Positions 30,462 through 37,950 of a DNA stretch of 64,000 nt are shown here, piece after piece. This DNA is from Providencia alcalifaciens (lineage in GTDB: Bacteria > Pseudomonadota > Gammaproteobacteria > Enterobacterales > Enterobacteriaceae), in contig NZ_CP084296.1 in assembly GCF_020271745.1 (NCBI RefSeq), forward strand, positions 1,054,001 through 1,118,000. Direction: 5' to 3'. The notes beneath the pieces are model-generated. The model made no database searches, was not told the origin of the DNA, and saw only the letters and a program-made list of their open reading frames with translations. Numbering within the stretch: the first letter of the stretch is position 1; every line of letters starts with the position of its first letter. A program made the position numbers and the translations under genes.

Positions 30462-32183
30462 ATGAATAATAAAATTGCTGATGTTATTTATTTCAACGGT
30501 TATATCTATACCGCAGACAGTCAAGATAGTGTTGTCGACGCTATCGCCTTGAAAGAAGGTTATATTCTTGCAACAGGGACTTCAGATGAATTACATCAAT
30601 ATGTTGGCCCAGAAACCGAGAGCATCGACCTTGAAGGTAAAATGATGATGCCCGGGATCATTGATGGGCATATGCACCCATTTTGGGGTGGCATTCAGCT
30701 GTTCGGCTGCCATCTTAATTACGAATCCCTGACTATCGACCAAATTTTACAACGCGTGCAAGATCACCTCGATAAGGATCCTCGCACGGGCGAAAATGAC
30801 TGGCTAAAAGTTACTGCATGGTTACGCCAAGGCATGTTGCCAGCAGGTATTGATATGTACCGTGAAGATATGGACAAGCTCAATACTAAGCGCCCAGTCG
30901 TCCTGTTTTCTAATGACTGCCATACCCTCTTAGCCAATAGCCGCGCCCTCGAATTATTCGGGATCACCAAAGAAACCCCTGAGCCACCTGATGGCAAAAT
31001 TGGTAAATATGAAAATGGTGAACTCAACGGAATTTTAGAAGATGCGCCCGCTATGCGTGCCGCAGATAGCATTCCGTCTATCCGTGATGAACAAGCAGTT
31101 GAAGTCGCTGAGTTAGTTCAAAAAGTATTGAATCAGCAAGGTGTCACCATGGTGATGGATGCACGCGTTTCCGAGCAGCAATTAGATGCGTTTCACCAGC
31201 TTCAGCAACGTGGCGAACTCACTTTACGCTTCCAAGCTGCACGCGAAATCACACCAGATGATACCCCAAATGTGGCTGCTGTTGCTGCTGCTGTGGATAA
31301 AGCCGTGGCATTCGCCAAGAAATGGCACCAAGCGGAGTGGACACCAACGCCAGGTATCGGTCTACGTAATATCAAAATGTTTGTGGATGGCGTGCTGCAA
31401 TACCCAACCATGACCGCATCATTATTACAGCCATACCGCGTGAATAAAGGCACCGATACAGCCCCTAATTGGGTTGAAACCGATAACTACGGCGACCTCT
31501 ATTTCACGGCTGAAATTCTGGATGAGCTGCTCGAAAAAATCGCCGCTGCGGGTTACGACCCTCACTTGCATACCGTCGGTGAAGGTGCCGTCTCTATCGT
31601 GCTGGATGCCATTGAAAAAATGCGTGCAGCTCACCCAGAGAAAGATATCCGCCCAGGCCTTGCCCACAATGAACTGGTTGATGCCAAAGATTATGCCCGT
31701 TTTGCGCGCCTGAAAACCATTGCGTGTTTATCATTCCAGTGGGCAGCACCAACCCCTGAACTGGCTGCTTTCGAAAAAAATATGCTGGGCGAAACCCGCT
31801 TCCAACAGCTAGAGCCAATCGCTAAGTTTATTGATGCAGGTGCAGTGGTTGCCTTTGGTAGTGACTGGCCAATCGATGATTTTGACGAATGGTATGATTT
31901 AAAAGTCGCCGCAACCCGCCGTGGTCGTGATATTAATGGTCAGCCAGCCCCACGACTGGATAACGACCGCGATATGACCGTGATCGAAGTTTTGCGTTCG
32001 GCAACGATTGACTCTGCTTATGCGCAACATCGTGAAGATGTTTTAGGATCACTTGAGGCAGGTAAATTCGCAGATATGATCGTGCTGGATCGCAATGTAT
32101 TTACCATCCCAGCAGATGATATTGAAAATGTAAAAGTGCTCCGCACCATTGTGGGCGGAAAAACCGTTCATATCGCGTCGTAG
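30462..32183 (+). CDS. YtcJ-like metal-dependent amidohydrolase
   Basis: This 573-residue protein belongs to the Amidohydro_3 (YtcJ) family of TIM-barrel hydrolases that cut amide, formamide or hydantoin-type bonds. Metal and active-site motifs are DGHMHPFWGG (HxH, about residues 69-71), KMFVDG (candidate bridging Lys), HTVGEGA, GLAHNEL and FGSDWPID (metal-binding Asp). The C-terminal strand FADMIVLDRNVFTIP completes the composite beta domain. There is no signal peptide, so it is cytoplasmic. Its partner permease suggests uptake and hydrolysis of an N-acylated or cyclic amide; the substrate is unknown. Confidence 0.87.
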   Translation: MNNKIADVIYFNGYIYTADSQDSVVDAIALKEGYILATGTSDELHQYVGPETESIDLEGKMMMPGIIDGHMHPFWGGIQLFGCHLNYESLTIDQILQRVQDHLDKDPRTGENDWLKVTAWLRQGMLPAGIDMYREDMDKLNTKRPVVLFSNDCHTLLANSRALELFGITKETPEPPDGKIGKYENGELNGILEDAPAMRAADSIPSIRDEQAVEVAELVQKVLNQQGVTMVMDARVSEQQLDAFHQLQQRGELTLRFQAAREITPDDTPNVAAVAAAVDKAVAFAKKWHQAEWTPTPGIGLRNIKMFVDGVLQYPTMTASLLQPYRVNKGTDTAPNWVETDNYGDLYFTAEILDELLEKIAAAGYDPHLHTVGEGAVSIVLDAIEKMRAAHPEKDIRPGLAHNELVDAKDYARFARLKTIACLSFQWAAPTPELAAFEKNMLGETRFQQLEPIAKFIDAGAVVAFGSDWPIDDFDEWYDLKVAATRRGRDINGQPAPRLDNDRDMTVIEVLRSATIDSAYAQHREDVLGSLEAGKFADMIVLDRNVFTIPADDIENVKVLRTIVGGKTVHIAS

Positions 32184-32210
32184 TTTTTTAATGAGTTAAA
32201 ATAGTAAAAA

Positions 32211-32240
32211 GAGCCCCAATGATATTGGGGCTCTTTAGTT
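32211..32240 (+). terminator. Rho-independent terminator after the amidohydrolase
   Basis: The ten-base perfect stem gagccccaat / attggggctc with a three-base loop and following T-rich tract lies 27 bases past the stop. Confidence 0.85.
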
Positions 32241-32267
32241 TGGGTGCTTGATATCCCAACCGGTAAT

Positions 32268-32335
32268 AAGAAAGAAGAAAGAGTGGGGAATTAACTGTTA
32301 TTAAATTGAATTAATTAAAATTAACTTCCCCACTC
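32268..32335 (-). terminator. Probable 3' terminator of the hok mRNA
   Basis: On the minus strand GAGTGGGGAA (32281-32290 complement) pairs with TTCCCCACTC (32326-32335 complement), then TTTCTTCTTTCTT follows. It lies just past the hok stop codon. Confidence 0.5.
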
Positions 32336-32340
32336 AGTGA

Positions 32341-32487
32341 TTAATTGATTTCGTAATCCAATCTCACCTGAACGACTGTATTGTCATTATCAATATGCAA
32401 ATAGCTTAATCTATCCTTTATTAAAAATGAGCAACCCAATATTGTTACGCAAATAGAAACTACAGCTATCATTGCGTACTTCGTCAT
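32341..32487 (-). CDS. hok: Hok/Gef-family type I membrane toxin
   Basis: The 48-residue product begins MTKYAMIAVVSICVTILG, continues SFLIKDRLSYLHI and ends VQVRLDYEIN. This follows the Hok/Gef plan: short basic start, one membrane helix (about 5-24), K-D-x-L motif, then a periplasmic tail ending near DYE/AYE. The usual cysteine of the DSLCEL segment is replaced (DRLSYL). Such toxins depolarise the inner membrane. AAGGAG lies just upstream of the ATG. The mRNA can pair end to end: ACTCAGT near its 5' end (32609-32615 complement) with ACTGAGT just past the stop (32332-32338 complement), like the tac/fbi fold-back of hok mRNA. Confidence 0.78.
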   Translation of the reverse strand: MTKYAMIAVVSICVTILGCSFLIKDRLSYLHIDNDNTVVQVRLDYEIN

Positions 32488-32623
32488 TTCTCCTTGACCT
32501 CTCTTTTATTAAGAGGCACACTCCCGATTGTTGGGTTGGGAGTGTAGCCTCGTTGGTGAATATCACTAACGGGGCTTTTTCTTTCCCAGACCAAAAATAA
32601 ATGCTTGAACTGAGTAAGATCAA
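32411..32623 (-). CDS. mok: Possible mok leader ORF overlapping hok
   Basis: A 70-codon frame starting at TTG 32623 runs through the leader and ends inside hok in a different frame, the arrangement and length of mok, whose translation opens the hok ribosome site in R1. The start codon is weak and the peptide has no recognisable features, so this is tentative. Confidence 0.3.
   Translation of the reverse strand: MILLSSSIYFWSGKEKAPLVIFTNEATLPTQQSGVCLLIKERSRRNDEVRNDSCSFYLRNNIGLLIFNKG
32494..32584 (+). ncRNA. sok: Putative Sok antisense RNA with terminator
   Basis: On the plus strand, opposite the hok leader, TTGACC (32494-32499) lies 17 bases from a weak -10 (32517-32522). Downstream is a strong terminator: agcctcgttggtga pairs with tcactaacggggct (32546-32559 / 32563-32576) with two G-U pairs, followed by a T-rich tract to about 32584. 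The RNA would be about 50-60 nt from near 32530. A second inverted repeat, gaggcacactccc / gggagtgtagcctc (32513-32551), overlaps. The exact 5' end is uncertain, and the promoter -10 is poor. Confidence 0.55.
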
Positions 32624-32879
32624 GCACCCAGCAAAAGAGTAGCAAAGTTAAAATAGCGAAAATATACCTGTTTGCGCTTATCTTAATGAAATATTTTTAT
32701 AATATTAAAATCTAGAATTAAATATAAAATTTCATTTTTCATTATTATTAGTCGTAATAATAATTAATTACTCATTTATTAATTACTTTAAAATAAAGAT
32801 TGATTTTACACCTTTTTTCTTTTCCCTTTTGAAAAAAAAGTTACCGTAAATATTCACCGCGCTTTCATTCATTCAATCA

Positions 32880-32955
32880 ATTCACTGCAAGAAGGTTCAT
32901 CTATTTCCTGTTTATTATGAAGTGACGTTGAGAGTGAATTGCCTTCTTGCTGAAT
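32880..32955. other. Imperfect long hairpin in a gene-free AT-rich stretch
   Basis: attca-ct-gcaagaagg-ttcat (32880-32900) can pair with atgaa (32917-32921) and, after a 20-base bulge, ccttcttgc-tgaat (32942-32955). No ORF covers it. The rest of 32624-33093 is very AT-rich with no other clear feature. Confidence 0.4.
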
Positions 32956-33093
32956 AAAGAGGTCTAATAATAGTGCGTTCAAATTAATTATATAATTTAT
33001 ATTTTATTTAAATTTAAATAAATGGATTAATTTAAAAAACAAACTCATAGTTTATATACAACTTTTATTTTTATTATTAGCGTGATTAGTTTA

Positions 33094-33119
33094 CAGCCCG
33101 CCCCTTTACAGAGGCGGCT
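33094..33119 (-). terminator. Possible terminator hairpin after the 2OG oxygenase
   Basis: On the minus strand AGCCGCCTC pairs with GGGGCGGGCT (one bulge), 15 bases past the stop. There is no good T run, so confidence is low. Confidence 0.35.
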
Positions 33120-33133
33120 TAGATGAGAAAGGG

Positions 33134-33718
33134 CTACAGTATCTTTTCAGTTAGGAACCAACCGGCAATACTTTCACGCTTTTGTTGGGTAGGCAGGACT
33201 TCATGGGGAAAATCTTCAGACATGAAAACTACCATGCGCCCTGCTAGCGGCTCTAAGGTAAACAACTCATTATCTTGCATGTCGTACATAACAATTTCAC
33301 CACCATCTCCCTGCTGCCATGATTCATTCATATACAGCACAGTGGTTACTCGGCGGCGTCCTTGCCCACGGAAGTTATCCACATGTTTTTTATAGAATCC
33401 CCCATTGGGATAACGACAAAAATGGGTTTCAAAATCGCGTAATCCAAGAAATAACTGGCAATTAAGTTCCTGACGCAAGGTTTCCATTTTATCTAGGTAG
33501 TGTACGACTGACGCACCCATTTCAGGTTCGAGCCACACCGTTTGGTCACCGCGGATAGTTTTGTTGTCTTGTAACGTATTTTGATAGCCAATACGTGCGT
33601 CTTGCAGCGTATCGGGGATACAACTTTTAATAGCCTGAATTTCTGATAGGTTCAGAAAATCGTCCCACACATACCAACCCTGTGTGGAAAGTGAATCAAT
33701 AAGTTTATTGATAGACAT
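33134..33718 (-). CDS. 2OG-Fe(II) dioxygenase (prolyl-hydroxylase-like)
   Basis: The 194-residue protein has the facial triad of the 2-oxoglutarate/Fe(II) oxygenase superfamily: His112 and Asp114 in KKHVDNFRG, His172 in DFPHEVLP, and Arg181 (KRESIAGWF) to bind 2-oxoglutarate. Length and motifs fit the SM-20/PHD2-like bacterial proteins, of which a Pseudomonas member hydroxylates a proline of EF-Tu; whether this one does is unknown. No E. coli K-12 equivalent is known at this position. It stands alone in an accessory stretch. Confidence 0.85.
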   Translation of the reverse strand: MSINKLIDSLSTQGWYVWDDFLNLSEIQAIKSCIPDTLQDARIGYQNTLQDNKTIRGDQTVWLEPEMGASVVHYLDKMETLRQELNCQLFLGLRDFETHFCRYPNGGFYKKHVDNFRGQGRRRVTTVLYMNESWQQGDGGEIVMYDMQDNELFTLEPLAGRMVVFMSEDFPHEVLPTQQKRESIAGWFLTEKIL

Positions 33719-33892
33719 GATGAATCTATGAATGGTTATTAGGTAAGATTTTATACTTTATTAGCGGAAAAAATTAAAATAAAAAACGTGAATCCTGATG
33801 ATTCAACAACTCAATCAATACTAAGGACTAAAACGACACATTCCTTATTATCAAACAACATAATTATTTTTTATATCATAGACCTAGAGATA

Positions 33893-33933
33893 TTCTAAAA
33901 TAAGAGGCATTCAAATTGCATAAATACCTCTTA
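33893..33933 (-). terminator. Probable terminator after the coiled-coil gene
   Basis: On the minus strand TAAGAGG (33927-33933) pairs with CCTCTTA (33901-33907) around a 19-base loop and runs into TTTTAG, 34 bases past the stop codon. Confidence 0.5.
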
Positions 33934-33966
33934 AATATCATCTATAAATATCCTAATTAGGACACG

Positions 33967-34746
33967 TTACATACAAAAAGCCGTTCGCCCTAAACCACCA
34001 CAATCACATATAAATGACGGTACTTCCATAGAATCTATTGAGCTTTCTATCATGACGTAACCCTCAGAGGTGGATTCAAAACCTGACTGATATTCAACAA
34101 GAATATCAAATGGTTGAGGCTCAAAGCCGGGGTCAAACTCAGGCTGAATATCTAATATTACTGGATCTTTCATTGCCTTCAATCTATCTAGTTCAATATT
34201 CAGACGTTCTTGATTAATTTCATGCATCAACACTTCAACTTCATAGATCGCTTTGGCTAACTCATCGCTTTTTCTATTAAAATCAGCAATAGGTGTGAAA
34301 ATCATGCCCCTTAATCCGCCATGATTAGTGAAGTCTATTTTCTTGAAAGAATATTCTGGTTTATTCCAAACTTCACTATTCTTTAAATCTTGATTGACTT
34401 CTTTAATATAAAAATCAATTTCAACTTGATTATAAGAGCCATTGTCTTCTTTCAAATCAGTCAGCATAGATTCTTGCTTTAATAACATATTCGAAATTAG
34501 GCTTACTTTCTCCATTTGCTCAACTGAGCGGTTATTTATTTCACTCTCAACCTTATTCATGGTTTTCTTCATTGAGCTAGCATCACGTCGGCGAGAGATA
34601 GACAATTTATCACTCGTAGAATTCATATTTTCTATTGATTTGTATGCGTGACTATTTGCTTCCTCTAATAAGTGATTAACGCTTTCCATCTTTAATTTAA
34701 TCAAATCTAACTTTTCATTTAAACCAGTAAATCTTTCATTTTCCAT
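33967..34746 (-). CDS. Coiled-coil protein of unknown function
   Basis: I do not recognise this 259-residue protein. It has no signal peptide or membrane helix. The N-terminal two-fifths are charged and helical with heptad-like spacing (EKLDLIKLKMESVNHLLEEA; KTMNKVESEINNRSVEQMEK), a mid-region contains another helix (MHEINQERLNIELDRLKAM), and the acidic Pro-rich tail (DIQPEFDPGFEPQPFD) ends in a cysteine cluster (ICDCGGLGRTAFCM). The ATG at 34746 was chosen for the GGAG nine bases upstream. AT-rich codon use and isolation between AT-rich spacers suggest horizontal acquisition. A role cannot be assigned. Confidence 0.75.
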   Translation of the reverse strand: MENERFTGLNEKLDLIKLKMESVNHLLEEANSHAYKSIENMNSTSDKLSISRRRDASSMKKTMNKVESEINNRSVEQMEKVSLISNMLLKQESMLTDLKEDNGSYNQVEIDFYIKEVNQDLKNSEVWNKPEYSFKKIDFTNHGGLRGMIFTPIADFNRKSDELAKAIYEVEVLMHEINQERLNIELDRLKAMKDPVILDIQPEFDPGFEPQPFDILVEYQSGFESTSEGYVMIESSIDSMEVPSFICDCGGLGRTAFCM

Positions 34747-34899
34747 ATGATAAATCTCCATTAATTAATTTAATCAAAATGAAAATAGAGATTATAGTAG
34801 GTAAAAATAAAAAACAAATATTTTAAATATATGTTTAAGATATAAAAATAAAGATAAATTATTCTATATTATATAATATTTTTTGGATTGATTTTGGGT

Positions 34900-34925
34900 T
34901 AGCACCGCGATTCTTTGCGGTGCTA
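34900..34925 (-). terminator. Hairpin after uvrD, probable terminator
   Basis: The nine-base perfect stem tagcaccgc / gcggtgcta lies 15 bases past the uvrD stop. The T run is poor. Confidence 0.5.
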
Positions 34926-34939
34926 TATTTAAATTAGGT

Positions 34940-37102
34940 CTATAGCATTTCTAACCGAGCATAAGATGCCACCAGCCACTTAATCCCTTGCCCTTGGAAG
35001 GCAATTTGTAGGCGGCAATGTTCGCCGCTACCTTCGAGGTTAATAATGGTGCCTTCCCCGAATTTAGGGTGCATCACACGCTGCCCTAATGCATAGCCAG
35101 AATCATTTTGGCTAATTGGCGTACCTAAACGTTGATGGCTAACAGGACGAGAAATTGTGGCTCTTAAGCGAACCTCTTCCACGCACTCCGTCGGCAGCTC
35201 GCCAATAAAACGTGAAGGTCGATGATAAACTTCTTTACCATATAAACGTCGACTTTCCGCGTAAGTGATAGTGAGTTTTTCCATCGCGCGGGTAACTCCC
35301 ACATAAGCAAGACGACGCTCCTCTTCAAGACGACCACTTTCATCCATCGACATTTGGCTTGGGAACATGCCTTCTTCCACGCCCACCATAAACACGACAG
35401 GGAATTCCAGTCCTTTTGCTGAGTGCAGCGTCATCAATTGCACTGCATCTTGGCTGGCATCCGCTTGGCTTTCACCCGATTCCAACGCCGCATGGGATAA
35501 AAATGCCTGCAATGGCATTAAATCTTGGTCTTCATCTTGATAGCTAAAATCGCGGGTTGCGTTGACTAACTCTTCCAAGTTTTCAATTCGCGCTTGGGCT
35601 TTTTCGCCTTTTTCTTGTTCATACATGGCACGCAAACCAGAATCATTGATCACGCGGTCAGCCTGCACATGCAGCGGCATCTCTTGAGTTTCTTTGGCTA
35701 GCGCATCGATTAACTCGAGGAAACGCTCGATGGAGCTTGCCGCGCGTCCTCCCAGGACTTGCTCGCGAAGTAAGTACTCACAACTCTCCCATAATGTCAG
35801 TTGCTGATCCCGTGCAGTTTGGCGAACCGTATCCAACGTTCGCTCACCAATGCCTCGTGTTGGTGTGTTTACCACACGCTCAAAAGAGGCATCGTCGTTA
35901 CGGTTAGCAATTAATCGGAGATAGGATAAAGCGTCTTTGATCTCTTGGCGTTCAAAGAAGCGCTGACCTCCATAAATACGGTATGCCATCGCGCCTTGAA
36001 TCAACGCTTCTTCCATCACACGAGATTGGGCGTTACTACGATAAAGAATGGCGCAATCTTGCAGCGCACCACCATTTTCATGCCACTGTTTAATCCGCCC
36101 AACCACATAGCGAGCTTCATCAAGCTCATTGAAAGCGCAATAAAGGGAAATCGGCTCGCCGTCACCGCCTTCCGTCCATAAATTTTTCCCTAAACGGTCG
36201 CTATTATTGGCGATCAGGGTATTTGCCGCTTTCAAAATATTGTTGGTAGAGCGGTAGTTTTGCTCAAGACGGATAGTTTGTGCACCGGGGAAGTCTTTCA
36301 AGAAACGCTGAATATTTTCAACTTGAGCGCCACGCCAGCCATAGATTGACTGATCATCATCACCCACAATCATCACTTTGCCAGTTTCACCTGCTAACAC
36401 GCGGATCCATGCATATTGAATGCTGTTGGTATCTTGGAACTCATCCACCAAAATATTGGTAAAACGCTCACGATAATGCTGTAAAACATGGGGTTTATTC
36501 AGCCATAATTCATGAGCGCGTAGCAGTAATTCGGCAAAATCCACCAGCCCCGCACGGTCACAGGCTTCTTGATAGGCTTGATACACTTTCAGCCATGTCG
36601 CTTCGACTGGATTACCATAGCTTTCAACATGCTGGGGACGTAGCCCTTCATCTTTTTTGCCGTTGATGTACCACATTCCCTGACGAGGCGGCCACTGCTT
36701 CTCATCAAGATTCATGGCTTTAAGCAGACGACGAATCAAACGGTATTGATCATCGCTATCGAGAATTTGGAAGTCTTGCGGCAGATTCGCATCCAAGTAA
36801 TGCTGGCGAAGTAAACGGTGCGCGAGACCGTGGAAAGTGCCGATCCACATACCGCCTTCGCTAGTACCCACTAACTGATTGATACGGTGGCGCATTTCTG
36901 CGGCGGCTTTGTTGGTAAACGTCACGGCCATAATCGAAAATGGGGAGGCATTCTCCACCGACATCAGCCACGCAATGCGATGCACCAACACGCGTGTTTT
37001 ACCGCTACCCGCCCCTGCGAGCACCAGTAAATTAGTACGCGGGGCGGCAACCGCTTCGCGCTGTTTGTCATTAAGACCTTCGAGCAGATATGAGACGTCC
37101 AT
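34940..37102 (-). CDS. uvrD: UvrD, DNA helicase II
   Basis: UvrD is a 3'-5' SF1 helicase for nucleotide-excision and MutL-directed mismatch repair. Motifs are in order: AGAGSGKT (Walker A), VDEFQDTN (Walker B), GDDDQSIYGWRGA, EQNYRST, LMTLHSAKGLEFP and VGVTRAM. Starting at MDVSYLLEGLNDKQ gives 720 residues, the E. coli length; ATGs further upstream are not supported. The tail GQGIKWLVASYARLEML matches the family (Tudor-like C terminus). A LexA box and two similar hairpins lie upstream. Confidence 0.97.
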   Translation of the reverse strand: MDVSYLLEGLNDKQREAVAAPRTNLLVLAGAGSGKTRVLVHRIAWLMSVENASPFSIMAVTFTNKAAAEMRHRINQLVGTSEGGMWIGTFHGLAHRLLRQHYLDANLPQDFQILDSDDQYRLIRRLLKAMNLDEKQWPPRQGMWYINGKKDEGLRPQHVESYGNPVEATWLKVYQAYQEACDRAGLVDFAELLLRAHELWLNKPHVLQHYRERFTNILVDEFQDTNSIQYAWIRVLAGETGKVMIVGDDDQSIYGWRGAQVENIQRFLKDFPGAQTIRLEQNYRSTNNILKAANTLIANNSDRLGKNLWTEGGDGEPISLYCAFNELDEARYVVGRIKQWHENGGALQDCAILYRSNAQSRVMEEALIQGAMAYRIYGGQRFFERQEIKDALSYLRLIANRNDDASFERVVNTPTRGIGERTLDTVRQTARDQQLTLWESCEYLLREQVLGGRAASSIERFLELIDALAKETQEMPLHVQADRVINDSGLRAMYEQEKGEKAQARIENLEELVNATRDFSYQDEDQDLMPLQAFLSHAALESGESQADASQDAVQLMTLHSAKGLEFPVVFMVGVEEGMFPSQMSMDESGRLEEERRLAYVGVTRAMEKLTITYAESRRLYGKEVYHRPSRFIGELPTECVEEVRLRATISRPVSHQRLGTPISQNDSGYALGQRVMHPKFGEGTIINLEGSGEHCRLQIAFQGQGIKWLVASYARLEML

Positions 37103-37120
37103 AGTTACCATCAAAGCAAA

Positions 37121-37213
37121 ACAGTGGGTTACACCACTGAGGGGTGACTAACAAAGAATCATTTCAAAACCTAATTGATTTGGAAATGGTTTAACAGTGG
37201 CTATCACCACTGT
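37121..37213 (-). repeat. Two near-identical palindromes in the uvrD leader
   Basis: acagtgg-gttaca-ccactga (37121-37140) and acagtgg-ctatca-ccactgt (37194-37213) are 73 bases apart in the predicted 5' UTR of uvrD. Each forms a hairpin, and a third weaker stem lies between them. E. coli uvrD has been reported to be controlled by attenuation, so these may form alternative RNA structures. Confidence 0.7.
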
Positions 37214-37225
37214 GTTTTTATACAG
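37210..37225 (-). promoter_or_regulatory. LexA (SOS) box of uvrD
   Basis: CTGT-gtttttat-ACAG is a full match to CTGT-N8-ACAG with an AT-rich core, placed just downstream of the predicted -10 of uvrD, where LexA would block transcription. uvrD is an SOS gene in E. coli. Confidence 0.85.
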
Positions 37226-37232
37226 AAAAAGG

Positions 37233-37260
37233 ATTATACCAATGACAAGAGAGAATCCAA
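37233..37260 (-). promoter_or_regulatory. Probable sigma-70 promoter of uvrD
   Basis: On the minus strand TTGGAT (37255-37260) lies 16 bases from a perfect TATAAT (37233-37238), inside the 3' end of yigB, right before the LexA box. Confidence 0.65.
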
Positions 37261-37950
37261 CCGACAAATTTCCACATGAGGCAATATACGCCCCGCTTTC
37301 TCATCCATTAACGTCGTATGATCCACGTTGAACCAGCAGGCTTGCATGCCGCTATTAATCGCCCCTTCTACATCTGTCAGTAAATTATCCCCAACATGTA
37401 AAATAGCGCTCGGCTCGATATTCAAGCGCGTTGAAGCAAGGTGATACATATCGCAGCATGGCTTAGAACGCCCATCAGGCCCAGCTTTTAATACAAATTG
37501 AAAGTATTGCCCCAGCCCACATGCTTGCGGCTCTGCGTTACCATTTGTAATCGCCACCAGCGGTAATTTTTCCGCTAATTTTGCCAATATTTCGTGAGTT
37601 GATTGCGGAACATGAATTTGATTACGCCAGTAGGTAAAGTGCGCCATAATATCATCCGCACCTTTGAGTGCAGCCTCTTTACTATAGCCATAGTGGCACA
37701 GCATCATTTTCGACGATAACCAACGCCAACGGGTAATATCATGGCGAATATCTGGATCTTGTTCTTCCACAAGATAGCGAAATGCATAAATGTCATCATT
37801 CGTAAAATGATGAAAACGTGGATCATATTCACGAATAAACCGTAAAACTTCTTCCTCCGTTTTATCAATCACGGGATGGTTGTCGTACAACGTATCATCC
37901 AAATCAAACGTCATCGCTTTGATGGGTGATAACGGACGGTAAAAGTGCAT
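37234..37950 (-). CDS. yigB: YigB, HAD-family FMN phosphatase
   Basis: YigB dephosphorylates FMN and some other phosphates in E. coli (riboflavin pathway). HAD motifs: FDLDDTLYDN (I), ITNGNA (II), the Lys in GRSKPC (III) and HVGDNLLTDVEGA (IV). The protein has 238 residues, as in E. coli. Its start overlaps the xerC stop by one base (TAATG), giving coupled translation. Confidence 0.95.
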   Translation of the reverse strand: MHFYRPLSPIKAMTFDLDDTLYDNHPVIDKTEEEVLRFIREYDPRFHHFTNDDIYAFRYLVEEQDPDIRHDITRWRWLSSKMMLCHYGYSKEAALKGADDIMAHFTYWRNQIHVPQSTHEILAKLAEKLPLVAITNGNAEPQACGLGQYFQFVLKAGPDGRSKPCCDMYHLASTRLNIEPSAILHVGDNLLTDVEGAINSGMQACWFNVDHTTLMDEKAGRILPHVEICRLDSLLSLV

